From Eumeta japonica (taxonomy: Eukaryota > Arthropoda > Insecta > Lepidoptera > Psychidae), in NCBI GenBank assembly GCA_005406025.1, contig BGZK01000747.1, forward strand, positions 124,001 to 188,000: a DNA stretch of 64,000 nucleotides. The letters are read 5' to 3'. A program made the position numbers and the translations under genes. Below are positions 11,994 to 27,215 of the stretch, in pieces. The stretch's first letter is position 1; every line of letters starts with the position of its first letter. Under the pieces are notes generated by a model that saw only the letters and a list, made by a program, of their open reading frames with translations, did not search any database and was not told the DNA's origin.

Positions 11994-14900
11994 TCCGTGG
12001 TCTTCCTGTGACCTTTTTACTTCCTGCTGCTGGTTTATTTTTACCTCCAAAAGGCAAAGTTTGTTCTGAAACAATTGGCACATGGTAATTATATATTGGT
12101 AAAAAAAAATAACATATACAGTAATACTTGATTCATGTCTTACCTAGTGGAGCTATTTTCAAAGATATATCATAGGTTTTGCTTTTAGGCCTCTTTGCTG
12201 AAGGTTCCATTTTCTCTGGCGTTTCAATAGGTGTTACAGTTTCTTGTGTGGCTGCCCAGCCATCCTAAAACACATTAAAATTGTGAAATAATATAATTCA
12301 AGTAATTTCGGTGCCGGTAAATTCGATGCTACGAATAGAGCAGCCCTTCCAAATGCCGGAAAGGGTGGCTAAAATATGTATAAAAAATTCGCTGTGCATA
12401 TTCAATATTGATATTTAAAAATACAGGACAATTTACTGATCTCATTATAGAACTTGATGTGTTTGATATACATGTGAACGGCTTAAATTATATTGAACTA
12501 ATAAATATACACATTGGACATATCCTAAAGACAACTTCTATAAATGCAAACCAGTTTCCAAAAAGGCATCAATATAATAAACATCTACACTCCAGCAAAT
12601 TATACTAAATATAAAAGAATATAATTGGTCACTAGTATGCTAAATATGTGTCTACATAAAGGGATTATAAAAAGCTTTCCATTCTATTAAAACGAAGCCG
12701 AGAAAATCAACCAAAGTAAGATTCGGCTAGAAATGCAGCAAGTATAACCTACCACACTGGATTTTTATTATTGACTATTTTATGTTAAAGTTTGCACTAT
12801 AATCACACCAAAGCTAATGTTTATTAATGTTTTTGAATTATAGCAAAACTCAAATGAGTATTAAATAAAACATGTTTTTCCTGTAGAAGGAGGGGATATT
12901 TCTTGAATAGGACTGTAAACTGAGACAAAATCGAGTGCAATGTGATTGACAGCAAATTATAATCTAAAATGGATCGGAATTTAGTCTGAAAGTATAACTA
13001 AAATTATAACATAGAACATATATTATGTAGCTGAAGTAAGCGAAGTTGGTCATGTAAGCGAAGCAATGGACAATGATATATCACTTATTTAATATTAAAT
13101 AACACTAGGTGATGCAAAACATGTACTAAGTCTTTTATTCCATTAAGTAAACAAGTATACTAACTTCGGGATCTTCGATTTCTGGTGCAATTGGCAAAAA
13201 TAGGAGCACATTTTCATCTTCCCCTTCTTCATCAGAGCTACAGAAAGCAGCAACAGGTTCGCACGTTGTGACGTCTACCTACATTTTTTTTTAAAGTCAG
13301 TTACATTAATTCTACAGTGTAATATAATTATTTTTAAATTGCCAAATCTTATAAAATTCAAATTCAATAATTATTATGAAAACATTTAAAACAATACAAA
13401 TGGTTGTAATTTTTGACTATTTTACTATAAAAATAAAAATTGAAGTGTAGAATATTAAAGCTTCTCTGGATATTAGGATTAAATATGCTGGTGAGGTGAA
13501 CTTCATACTTCTTTACAATAATAATATATAGACAAAATAATACTAGGCATATAGTAGATTGATGATTTAAAGCCTAACTTGAAATCGCGTCTAGATCACT
13601 CATTAGGGGCACAGTGCCACACATTTGAATTGGAGAACATTTCTTCAATAAAACTGGCCCAAAGGTGTCACGATGTGACGATTTATTTATTCCGAGATCA
13701 TCGCAAGTCGGGAGTCACTTTTTATTTAAACTTATAAATAAATTCATTTTGTCATCTACATTTTAATTTTTGCCACCCGGGCTTTGTGAACATAAAACAA
13801 TAATTGTATAGCATCCATAATTCCAAGTTCTTAAACTTTCTTCCCCTCATTCCCCTGTATTAATGTAGTTTATTAAGAAAAATCTTATATATTAATAGAT
13901 TATGACCTCACGGTTATCAAATTTCGAAGAGATTAACTTGACACTAGCAAGTTAAAATCTATTGAACTAGAATTTTCTTATAATAATCTAAAATAACATA
14001 TGAAAAAAGGTCAACATGGAAAACCCTTCCACTCTAATTATATTTCTTGATTGTTCATAAAACTGCAAAGTCCTTATGATTATTTTGTCAAATATCTTGT
14101 CAATTATTAAATACTGCTCGAATATAGCTCCTTTGAAGTTGTTATCTCACTCCAGTATGAAAATACAGGATGGGCACAAGAGAAATGTCCAAAGCGATTG
14201 AATACCTGGTTTCATGACATATAAAAATACTTTGTAAGATATTTATGGCATGTTTTTGAAAAGTTGATTTTATTACTTTTAGCACAAGTAATGATTTTTT
14301 TATAATTTTAGGTAATTATTTAGTGAACATAGAGAACAAATAAACAACTAATGTTTTGATAGAAAAAAAATGTCTTTAAAAAAGCTGGGAGGAATAAAAA
14401 GAAAACTGTCAAAACTATGTTCTCACACTAATTAACGTGGAATGCCAAGCCACCATAGTTGCTCCGGCCATGGATGCACACATTGAAAATAGTATCCAAA
14501 TGATAATGTGCAAGGTCAATAATGTTTAGGTTAAGGAATTAGTTACAAAAATAGCGTTTTAAACTTATAAGCAGATTTTGTTTTAACAAAAAGGACTTTT
14601 ACCATGAAACTCGTTTTACATCACTTTTTACATATTGTTCGAAAATGCAAAACAAGTATAATTATTGTTCAAATGCCTTAAAATGCCATCAATGTAAATA
14701 ATAGGATTGTTATTAGATATATCGTTAATATGTTGATTCCAAGTTCGCACTGGCGTTGTCATTAGAAACAGAAGCGGTATTCATATTTAAGCAGTGGTCA
14801 GAAGATTCAATGATATAGGTGTCCATTTACAATGCCAAGGTGTTAGATTTAAAAACAAAATAAAATGCAATAAACAGTAAAACAACTTCACAATAAAATT

Positions 14901-17900
14901 CATAAGCAGATAACTGTCACTTCACTTCTTTAATAATGGCAATCATATAGAGGACTATATATTTGTGCCAGCTTCATGTACATATGAAATAAAAGTAATT
15001 CCTTATTACGAAGTAAAAAGACACAAGGAAGAAAAGTAAATAAAGATAGTAGAAAAAGAAAAAAAAAAAGGAAGAAAGGACAGAAAACTCAGGGTATATA
15101 CCTATAAATACAGACAATATATAAAGTTAATAATACACATATGTAGAGAAAATATTATATAAGTGTTTCTATTTAAAATTTTATGTTAATATGGCTAATG
15201 ACTGAGATAAGGAAGGATAGGTTTAACTTAGAGGCAAAGGATAGGACAGAAGGAATGCTAATTGGGAGAGGGACATCAGAGTCTAGGAGAGAGTTTAGAA
15301 GATGGTGGCGATCATACAAAGGACGGGAAAGAAAGATATGGTGTAAGTCCCCGTCGCACTATAGGACGCGGGGAAGGGAAATGTGCCAAAAATGGTTAAA
15401 GTCATTATTCTCCTTTATTCAAAAAAATGACAGAATATTGTTGCCAACATATGAAGATGTATGATTTCAAAAATTATAAGTACCAGAAGTTTATTTAAAT
15501 TACTTAAAAAAATAATTAAACTTTGACTTACTCCGCTTTTCTATTTAAATGTATTTACATGCTGCAGCTTCATCGTTATGTAACATAAAAAGTATGCAAC
15601 CCATAAATTTAAAATTTATTTTAAATAATGTGTGGTTTATCTACTTTAAAAATATTTGTTTTTTTTTTACATTTTATTTATAAATTATTATTTAACTGGA
15701 ATTTTTATCAAGAAGCAGATTTTTCACCCATTTCTAAACTTTAATTAGAGTTTTAATTGTTATCTCAGTTTGCCTCAGTTGGGAAATTTATTCTGTTTTG
15801 TTAGAAATGTATGTAACTACATAATAAAACAATTTTTTTTTTGCGAAAACTTGCGAACTAACGATATGCATCCGAAATACTAAATATAGACGCACTCGGT
15901 AAACGTCAAAGATACGGCGCATAGTGACTTTTACATATTTTTAACTACTACTTTGCAATGATTAAAATTTTTTTTTATATTGTTTTAGTTTAATAACTCG
16001 AAGGCAATTAAGATTAAATTTGTAGATACCTATTTCATTATAGCTAAATAGATTATTAAGGAATATTAGGTTTCTTTGGAAAATTTCTCTATATGTAAGG
16101 ACTACATGAAGTATGTTATCTCAACGTTTTTTTATTTTGTTATACAATGGTTAGAAGTCAATGATACGCTGTTAAAGCTATCGAATACCCACGAAATTGA
16201 CCGCAATCGTTTGTTTTTGAATGATTGCGTTTTGGTTTAGATACGTTTGATAAGATTTAGGTTATCTAACATATCTATTGTTGATGGAAATTATGGGAAA
16301 ATATAAAATTTACATGAAGCCAAACGCTAGATAAACGTCAACTCTGATAAATATGATGAAAAATGAAATTCAGAATTTAATAGCTTCTCTAATAGTACAA
16401 AACGGAATACAAGTGTCAGTGAATTATGAGTTGTTTTTGACTATGATAGATCAAAAAGTCAGGTTTTAACAGATACAAATGCAACCTCTGTTTGCGAGGT
16501 TTGTGGTGCAAAACCTTTCGAAATGAATAATTTGAGGCTAGTGCGAAATATGAAAAGGAAGAAACATTTAGATTCGGCTTGCCTGCATTATATGCTTGGA
16601 TTAGGTTTATGGAATTTGTGCTATACGTGTCCTATGATATGCTTTTCAAAACATGGGCTGCGAAAGGCCTAGAAAACCAAAAATTAAACGAAGAAAAGAA
16701 ACGGTTTATACAAAAAAAAAATGATTCCGAAAAGAAATGGGTTTGATCATCGATAAGCCAAGACAGTTAGTTCAGTGGTAATTCAAACAATAGAAATACA
16801 TCAAGAAGATTTTTTCTAATCTTACTTGTAGTGCCGAAATAACGGGTTTTGATGAGGATTTAATCAAAAGATTTCATACAATCCTCCAGTCTCATGTGGC
16901 ATAAAAATTAACACAGAAAAATTCGGAGAATGTGCTTTAGAAACAGCAAAACTGTTATGTAAATCAATATAATTGGTACTACATGCCTTCTTCTATTCAC
17001 AAAATATTAATGCATGGTGAAAGCATCATACGATATAATGCTGTTTTACTTTTGGGCCAGTTTTCGGAAATGCACAGGAAACGAGGCATAAAGACTATAA
17101 AAAATTTAGGCTACATCAGGGGCGAAAATGTTCTAGAGAAGCTACAAACAAAGATGTTTTTCATACTTTATTATTTATTGTACATCCTAACCTTAAATTT
17201 ACAGTCTAAGAAAAACTCCTAAAAAGATTACTAAACCTTTAACGGAAGACACAAAATTTATTAGATTTTTCGGACTAACGACTTATTTTGAATAAAATTA
17301 GGTATAACAATAAATTTAGTAAGATTTAGCTATCTCATTAATGTTTTGATTAGTTTTATATTTTTCTTTTTTTATGTAGGTATACCTTAAAAATAAATAT
17401 TCGAAATTAAATTTGTAATTTTTGACAATGATTATTTTTTCCATGTTAATTATAATATTAAAATTATTTTATCAAAATGTATTTGTAGTTTATTTATTCT
17501 TCTACATTATCCCAAAATTTCAAAATTTTAGCTCTAAAAACAATGGAGTTATAGATTTATGACATATGTTTCCCCCCCGCGGCCCATAGTGCGTCGTCCA
17601 GACCGCATTCGCATACAGATGAGTCTCTGATGTGAAATGCAGCTATGTGCACTGGGGTGGAACAGTGACTAAGTCTCATCCTGCAGATGGTTGATGTAGT
17701 TCGTTTGCTAAATTTTAATTTAAAAAACTAGGGCTTAGGAGGGATGGATGGTTGAATATGGGAATAATGGATCCCTTTAGACTTTTTGAAAATCGACCAG
17801 TGATGAGTCCATTAAGAAAGCAGTTATTTTTTAGACAGGACAACCAAATCATGGGAGAAATGAATATAGGGGATTTTATCCCCACAGGAGGTTGCGTCCT

Positions 17901-20900
17901 CCGCTACCAGGTCCACGTGTTCGTTTCCTGCAATACCCGTTTGGCCGGGAACCTAGGCCAATGCAATCTGTAAGCCTCTTTCATGGCATTGGTCGATTTT
18001 TCTTCTTATTTCTATTATTAGGGGGCTGTGAGTTTTGGACTTGAAAGGGTTTGATTAGAGGGATTCAAGGGAACTACGGGAATCAGACAGTATGAGCGTG
18101 CGGTGTAATTTTAATAGTAAGGCGTACTTAACGGCTTCCAAAATGGCACGACATTCGCCTGTAAACTCCGAGATTTCGGGGGAGCATCTAACTTTCTGAA
18201 CTATATTATATTGGGAGTGGAATGTACCAACTCCGACGCATTCCGCTTCAGAGAGCTTAGAAGCATCAGTGAAGATGGTGTGACACCCCAACCAACTGTT
18301 CTCTATTATGGAGGGGAAGTAGAGATCAGCACTGGAGTTATCCTTTGAAATACCAAAGTCCAAAATGATTCTAGGTTCCTAGGTTATGATTTTGAACAAA
18401 TAGTTAAAAAGGGGTAATATATTAATAGAATAGAAGTTAGCCTCTATGGTTTGAAGTCTCTGCAAGCTAAGAACAAGGCATGGAATTTTTCTTAAACCAC
18501 CATGTTGTCCGGGTTCAAAGAATTTAAACAGTACAGATAACGAATGAATTAAGGGGTGGTTTGAAAACCGCAGTGATTTAGATAAGAAATGGTCAGATAA
18601 AACTGTCGGTGAAAAAGTAGAGGTGGATTTCATACAACCCATGATCATCTGCAGAGCTTTGGCCTGGACTAGGTCCAATCTATTCAGAGCAATAGACTTA
18701 ATTGGCTCTAACAAGAATGATCCATAATCTGGATGGCTATGAACAATCGCATTGTACAGGAGTTTAAGGCAATAGGGGTGGGCACCCCACCATGTACCAG
18801 ATAGGCATCTTAGGATGCTCATATTTTTTTCAACTTTTGTGATGACGTAGTTACAGTGATCGGTCCCGATAATTTGGAGTCAAGAAATAAACCATGAAAT
18901 TTAATAGACTTTTGACAGGGAATCCTGACATCCCCAGGATAACAGGTACATACAGCACCATTCTCGTACTTGTGAAAACGACTAGGTTACTTTTAGAGGC
19001 GGAGAGCTCCAATCCAAGGAAGTGAAGATGCAAGTGCAAAGTCTACAAGGACTCAGACAGTACAAAGGTAGCATTGAAGACGGAAGTGTCAAAAAAGTAT
19101 AGAAGTAGGTCATCAGTATATTGAAGAATTTTACATGGGGATATTGACAACTCTAGGTCAGAAGTATATAGATTATATAAAAGCTGGCTCGGTACGGACC
19201 CTTGAGGAAGGCTCCTACACACTAGTTGTGAGGCTTTAACTTCACCACCAATACGAAGAAAAATTCTTCTTTCAGAAAGTAGATTAAAGATAAAGTTACT
19301 CAGTCTCACTGGCATCTTCAGCTTGTGAAGCTTGTTCCTGAGGATCGGAAGCTGTACATTGTTATATGCGGAGGAGACATCAAGAAAAACTGCTGTAACA
19401 GACTTTCCCTGGAATGGAAATGAAGAAGAATACACGAATATTTGAGGTAAGTATGCTGAGACGGTCTATAGTCCTACTCTTTCTGAATCCATACTGAAAA
19501 TTACCTAAGAGGCCGCGGCTCTCGGTGATCCACTCCAATCGGTTCTTAACCAAGTACTCGGCAATCTTTGCCAAAACAGAAGTTTTCCAGGTGATTGGAA
19601 CATTACGTGTAATCACAACTGAATTAACTATATCCAGGTAGTAAGACAGAACCTGTTCAGAAGCATTGATTGTGAAAGAGTAAGGGATGCCATCAATACC
19701 AAGGGCTAAATCTTTCAGTGATGAGAACTAAAATCAACTCATATACTGAAAAGGGTGCATCTAGGCTGATTTTGAGAGAGAAAGAGTAAGAATTGGGTTT
19801 TTCATTTATATTAGGAACAAATGAGGAAGCAAGATTATTCATGAACCAGGCTATCCACTTTGAAGTGTTCAGACACGGGGAAACTGCCTCGTGAAAAGAG
19901 CGGTGAAATTTACGAATTTGTTTCCAAACTTTGTGGGAAGAGACATCACGGGAAATAAACTCACAGAAGCCGCGCCATCCTTCTAACTTCTTCTTGTGAA
20001 GAAGCTGCCTGAACTTGGCCCATATCTTTGAAAGGTTGATAAAGTTTTCCTGGGACACAGTTATCACTGTTAACCAATATCGACTGTACTTTTTTTCTGA
20101 TCTAGCTCGCAATGTGTTGCCATTTCCTGTACAAAACTCGATAAATCAATATGGAAGTTTATCTGAATGGTTATCGGATGCTATTATTACGTGGAGTCAT
20201 TATTTAATAATTTATTTTAAAAAGTATTAAACAAATGAGAGAGATATGACTATTAATAATGATAATTCTTTTATCATTATTAATTTTGTTTACATTAAGA
20301 AATTTATAATAATCATCTATTACTCCTCCATTTATCGATTACATTTGATTTGTTTCCTGGTGATAAATGGTAACATTACTGCTGCCAAAGATAATTGTCA
20401 GTCTAAGTACTATTTGTTTGTTGCAAAATAAGCCTACCTAGTAATTATAAATGAATATCGTCTAAATTCTATAAAAAATAAATAAGGAATATTACATGTT
20501 TTGCATTTCTGGCCACAGTCAGGCATTTCCCTTTGTTCTCTGTCATTATTTTGATCATTATGCAAGACACAAGCGATACACAGAACTAAACAGATGTCTT
20601 AAATTGCTATCTTGTATAGTAAAAGCATGTAAAAGTAGATTGTGTTTAAAAGCTTCGGAATGCTCTTTCATTAACAATACCTATATGGTATTTTGTTTTT
20701 CTCTCTTAAAACCATATAAGATAGAATATACAATTTGCAGCTTGGATTGAGCTGTTAATATTGGGTGTATAATATTAATTTTACATTTTTATTTACAATT
20801 ATACCAATTCTACTATTGATTAAAATAATATTTCCTAATGTCAAAGTGGAATAACTTTATTATCTATATTTATTTAGATTTACTGATTCTAAAGTCATGA

Positions 20901-23900
20901 GTTAGGTACAAAGGTCTGTATAAATAACCTTTAATTGTAAACTGAACTATATTCTGCTACACATACAGTATGTATTTCTATTTACAATTGAGATTAAACT
21001 TTCATTTTAACTTTTTTTAATAAGAGCTCACGCATGTTTGTTGGTTAAATCAATTTCATCCAAAATGTTGAATTGGAGCATCATTTTTTCATGAAATAAT
21101 TGAAACTAGTCAGTCTATTCTTTTTATTCCCCATAGAGGATTAAGCATTTATTAAAGTTCAGGTAATAAAAAAAATAAAAACCGGTCAAGTGCAAATTAG
21201 ACTTGCACAAAAAGAGTTTCTTAACCACCCTACAATATTCAACACTACGATTTTTCTAAAAAGCAGTGAATAAAAAAAGAACAAAAATTAAGATTAAAGA
21301 AAAAAATACACAACAAAACATGTTTCTTATAAGGGGATCCCCTTTAATTTCTAAATTTATGTTATATTTAATAACTATTGTTATAGAGGCTATAGTAATA
21401 TACATTGAAAATTTTAATTATCAACCCATAATAATTCAAAAGATACAGCCCTGTGAAAGACTGATGAATGGATGGAGCCTTAGTAATAGAATCTGTTTTG
21501 GTCTCTTTAGGTACGAAACCGTCAAAACCAACTATTGATTTTTTGGATAGCTACAAAATCAACTAAAATATGAATGTCTTAAATTGACATTTTGATAGAG
21601 AAAACACGAGAAAAGTGTGCAGTATTTAAATTATATTCATTTAAATATGCCGCCTTGAAAGTATACTTATAGATTTAGATTTTATAATACATGCTTACAA
21701 TATTTAACGTTATGTTGTGATGATAACTTTACGTAGCATCAGATATGATGTAAAAATATCATTACATTTTTATTACTGTTTCTTTAGTGTCTTAAACCCC
21801 AATATTTTGAGAGTAGTTATACCTCGATTTCTTCATCTTCATGACTTTCACCAGCTTGGCCTACAGAGCGGTCTTCATCTTCCACATCAAATTCACTTTC
21901 TCTCTCTTCATATTCCACATTTTCATCTAGTTCCTTGAAATCAGGTGCAAAAGCTGACCAGTTTTCTACTTGATTTTGCGCCCAGATTGATACTACACCT
22001 AACAGATAAAAATGTGGACAACAATTAAATTTTGTTTGTTTGACAAAAGTTTAAACAAAAATCAAGTACCACTGATCTATATGAATATTAATTTTTGTCT
22101 ACGGCTCTACACCTATGGTCATCAAATAATCTTTTTGTCAGCCTCATCTTAGACTTGTTTTTACAACTAGCTCCTAATCTTGGTTCTAGGATTGGTTCCG
22201 ATTTCATACTAAGGCATGATTCCAATTCCAGACTCGCATTCTGATTTAAGCATGACTTGCAAGTGCACTTTTAGATTGAATCCTAATCTTGACTTTAATT
22301 CCCATTCCACCCCTCACTCTGGTTCTGGACCAATATTGAGATTAGAATGGCAGGCACTGGAATCGGCGGATCGGAACAAAAATAATGTGGAAATGTATTC
22401 CATGTTTGTCTATTCATAAGCTATGGCAAAAAGTAATCTAAAATAAACAAAAGTATCCTATATTTTTCTATGGAGAAGCATACGTAATAAAAATATATAC
22501 CTGCACTAATACTTGCTATAATTGGCCTAATTGGATGCCAGACAACATCAAGCAGTAGTTCTCCTTTTGTGCCATGTAATATTTTGACTAAGTTACCGAT
22601 GGATTTTTCCCATATGTATAGAGCATGTTGGCGAGCAGACCCTGCGCAGATATATTCACCATCACCAGAAAAGCAGCATTTTTTCCATGTGGTCCTGAAA
22701 TTATTATTTTAAACAAAAAGTTCATTAGTATTCCAATTAAATTTATAATTTATGCTTGCCCCTAATATTTACTGCCTGTTCAAAATAAAACCCAAGATAG
22801 AAAAATTCAAGAAAACTTAAGGACCACCATAGTTATTTCTGAATACAATATTTTGTTTTCATCTAATGACCATGTCAACACTTATAACAAATCAAGATTT
22901 TAAAGAAGTTGGGAGCAACCAGAATAATACGGAAGTGTTTGAACTTATGTAAGAAATAGACTTGTTCTATACAAAATCTCAAACTTTTTAAAATGAAAGA
23001 GCCACAAGATAGCTCTATACCATTACATCCAACATTTTTGATGTTTTCTATTACATATTTTATACATTTTTTAGGATAAATAAGTACATGTACTTATAAA
23101 CTAATAAGATGAGAAAAATGTAAGATTATCTTTTAATAAACAATGTTTTACTACCTTCACAGTAATAACAATACACAGTGACCATATGTTAGCCAGTTGC
23201 ACTGAATATGGATAAAAATAGAGGATATATATTTTCTTGTAAGATACTGAACTGTTAACTTTCTACAATGAAAGCCAATGAAATTTTTCATTATAGAGTT
23301 CTGTTACATGGATATTTTTTAAAAGTTCCTTAACTAAAAAACATTAAATCTGGAAAAAAAAACTACTCAAATCTAGACACTCAATTCATATTTTCTGAAA
23401 GCTAATAAACTAGTACTTTTTGGAATAAATTTATGCTTAAATATTCTCATTGCCTCAGAAATTAAATTATTATTACTTTAGCAACAATTTTTTTTTTTGT
23501 TTTTTCCAAAATTTGACATGAATAATTGTAAAATAACTATATCACAGTTGGCATACATATAATCAAAGTAATTAACTTCCCTAGTGTTAAGATATGATTT
23601 GTTGAGTAATTTCTGTGCTATAGTGAGCATTTTAGACTATAAAGTATATTATAGACAGTTTTCACTGTCTCAGAAAACAACATCTTTTAATAAATATAGT
23701 TTCTTGAGGATCGAAATATTCTATTTCTAGCATAAAATTAGTGTTAAAATTCTTTTGATACCAAAGCTACAAGATCTAACAACCACTAAAACTTTATTAT
23801 GTCTCTGTCCATCCTATAAAATATTGTCTCAGGCTATCAAAAATATATACTTTTGGAAATAAAACTATTTTAACATACTTATTGACAAGATCTTGAAGTT

Positions 23901-26900
23901 TTTGTATTGGTTCAGGTTCTCCATTAATCCCACATTTTAATATATTTTTAGAGTCATATACTCTAATAACACGATCTGATGTGTTTACTAAAAAACAACT
24001 GAAAAAATAATAAAATGTTATTAAAAATTTAGAACAATTATAACTAATGTGTAACCAATATGTATTTAGAACAATTATAAACAATTATGACCAGCATTAA
24101 TAGCTTAAAAGATATGTACTTGTAGTCACATTAGGCTCAATTTTTATTTCATCTACATTTTTACATTATGATTCAACTTTTAAAAACTAATATTTTAGGT
24201 GAAATAGTAGGTATGACATTTAATAAATCATCTTTTTTAACATCTTATAGAATATGAATGTACTTAAATGTTTCAACTTCCAAGGTGAATTACAACCGCA
24301 GATTATTAATGCCATCTAGTAGTTCATAGCCTAAATTACAAATACTTCATCATAGTATAGTCATATTAGACCAGTAATCATAGTCCACTAATAGTCAAAC
24401 TTTTCCTAGTTGTAGCAATTGTAACCAGATACAGTATTTATAATAATTTTATGCTTGATTTGGGATTTTGATAAGTGCGGGATTTTGATTAGTATGATTA
24501 TTTTCTTATAAGCATGGGTCAATAATCTTATTCATTGTCTCTTTATCAGAAAATCAAGTAATTTTCTATTTAGTTGAAATAATTATCCTATACACAACTT
24601 CAACGAGAAAAACACAATAAATTATAAATGCAATAATTAAGACAACCTAAAGCTTCCATTCCAACTGGAAAAAATATGGTTAATTAAATTAAAAAAATCT
24701 CAACATATTCTTTTGTAAGTAACAGCAAAATATTTTTTTATATTGTCTTTTTACTGGTCAAGTAGTTTTTTTTTTTACAAAGAAATGGTCTAATCATAAT
24801 CATATTGGATCTATTTTTTGTAGTTACAAATAGCTACACTTTAATACATACTCGCCTCTTCTTGCAAATTCAATACTTTTAATGCCAGTAGTACTTGAGG
24901 TCCCGACAGTGATTTTAAAACTTGCTTTCACGTCTAATGTTTGTGAATGGAGTATCAATATTTTCCCTTTTGAATTTCCTGTGTAAACATAATCCCCTCT
25001 GCGATCGAATGAAGCAATAACATTTATATCACCCTGAAATTTACCAATTGTAATTGTTCAATTTTCATTAATTAATGTCGCTATTGTATACAATTTTTTG
25101 AGTTTCATTATTTACCAAAACTGAAATAATACATAGAATATTCTATCACAGTTTTTTATAACACCGCTGGCAAAGATATACTCTTGCATAATCTTTTTAC
25201 TTCAGATTGTAAGGCTTGAACCTAAAGTGACGCACGCTGGCTTAGTGGAGGTTTTTAATGACTATTGTTACTAAAACAGTATGAAGCAAGTAGTTTAGTT
25301 GAGATTTAAGTTAAGAATTCATTACACAATACATCAGTAATTAGAGATTGAATCCAATATGTTCCGATTACTTCTAAGCTTACTCAACCCAAACTTAATG
25401 AATGTTATAAAGATTAAGTTTATATTCGTCTATCAGAAGCATTTCTGTCAGAGTAAAAGGTTCATTTTATGGCTAACTAAATGATTGAAAAAACCCATAA
25501 AAGTTTTTTTAAATGTCTATGTTTTTATTTTTATGAAACTTGCATTATGGCTTATTTGTGTATATGTATTTTTGCACTAATGACCACCGTAAAAGAAATT
25601 ATGTTTTGTAGTTCACAAAACCTTTTTTGTGTCCAATTTGCATTATTCCATTACAGATTTAAATTTTTTTTTTATTTCAGATTGAAAAACTTGCACCTTA
25701 AGTGCTCCATGCCTTACGACTATTGTCATAAATGTGACAACAATGAGAGTAATGTGTGCTCATTGTAATTTAAATGGGTAAAAATCATTGGTCAATTAAG
25801 GATTTGAATCCAGTAGCTTTTAACTTGTATAGTAAGGCACTGGTCATACAGCAGCCTTTCCTGACTCCACTTGTTCAATATTGCTCAATTAATTTGACTT
25901 AAACTTATTGCAACTTCCGATTTCACATAGTTCCTTCCATTTGCAAAATTTTAGGTGGAGTCCGTTTCCCACCTCAGCCAATTTTTTTTTTTCGTCTTTG
26001 AAGCTTAATGATATCTTCTTTTTGTACTTAATTTAATATATTTATAATTTGCTTATTTTATTAATTAAATAAATATTAAAATATTTATATAAAACGGCCA
26101 ACAAAATAGTTTAACTTCTCATATATTTACATAAAGATTTGCAATACTTTTGAAGATAAAAGTAAAATATAACTCACGTCTTCATCAATGGGTAAAATTT
26201 TATGTTCACCTTCCGTGTTAACTAACAATGCAGCATGCCTCATGGGGCATACTAAAAACCTTTTATCATTTCGTGGATCAAATTGAACTCGCAGTATTGG
26301 TGTTGGAAATCTATATCTTTGTTCACATTCTCCAGTTAAAACATCCCATATACAGACATTATGATCTGTGGACGCTGAAAGAAGCTGTAAAAAAAATTAT
26401 GAAGTAGATTCAGAAAGATTTTTATGAATATGTAGAGCAGATAAAATGTATTAGCTTCTAATTCAGATCGCTTCATTCTTAAATGAGATTTGATGTGTTT
26501 CACTTAATCACATTTTACGAAACAAATGTTTTCTCTGTGTTATTAATTTATTTCTTTGACGATAATGGAGATATCAAAATTCGTAAACTTTTCTCTTTCA
26601 TTTTGAACTTGTTTTACTGGTGTTAACTATTGAATAAGCTAATAAAAGGAAACATTTGAATGACAGTTTTCATTGATTTAGTGAAGGTACTGCTCATATT
26701 ATTATGATTCTACTTGGCTTTCTACAAAAATTTAATAGAATCAGTTTTTACTTCTGTTTCTAGTGACACCCTTCTTGCGCCAGCTTAACCTTCCACAAAT
26801 TTCTTCCTCTTTGTAGTATAAATAGACAATTTAGTAATTTAGTAGAAGTATTAGTGAATGGCCAAAGGACATGTGTCGTTTGCATCAACAAAAAGAAATT

Positions 26901-27175
26901 CAATAAATGTATCAACAATATCTAAAAAGTCCAAAAAAATAACTATTGAGTTTATTATTGAACTATAGCAGAATCAAGCTAATATCAAACAGGCCATTTA
27001 TAATTGCACTGAATTTCCACTTAAGCTTTTGCTTAATGGTCTAAGACAATGTAAACCAGTTTTAAAATAATTTACTGTAAGACTTTTTAATTGATTTGTA
27101 ATATTGTTTTCTCTTTTCCTTTCTCTATATATTATATTTTCATATAATAAGCATAATGAAAGAATGGTAATAAAG

Positions 27176-27215
<40 letters not shown>

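Larger units (their letters stand above)
17570..20220 (-). mobile_element. 5'-truncated, decayed non-LTR retrotransposon (LINE) with RT and RNase H
   Basis: Minus-strand fragments read in LINE order. About 20220-19690 is the endonuclease-RT linker ([10 protein letters not shown]). 19616-19043 is the reverse transcriptase. 18822-18379 is the RT thumb/connection ([20 protein letters not shown]). 18363-18055 is RNase H. About 17620-17570 is a terminal Cys motif ([11 protein letters not shown]). The order RT, RNase H, then terminal Cys motif fits the I/R1/Jockey-like groups; the clade is not resolved. The endonuclease is almost entirely missing, consistent with 5' truncation. It lies in RbBP5 intron 8 in the same orientation as the gene. 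Confidence 0.88.

Noticed and set aside
15183..15464. 93-codon basic frame in RbBP5 intron 8
   Set aside because: Purine-rich sequence, no recognisable domain, no splice context and antisense to the gene.
25228..25830. A complete tRNA-derived SINE in RbBP5 intron 4
   Set aside because: A-box-like and B-box-like motifs exist but are far apart and do not form one unit.
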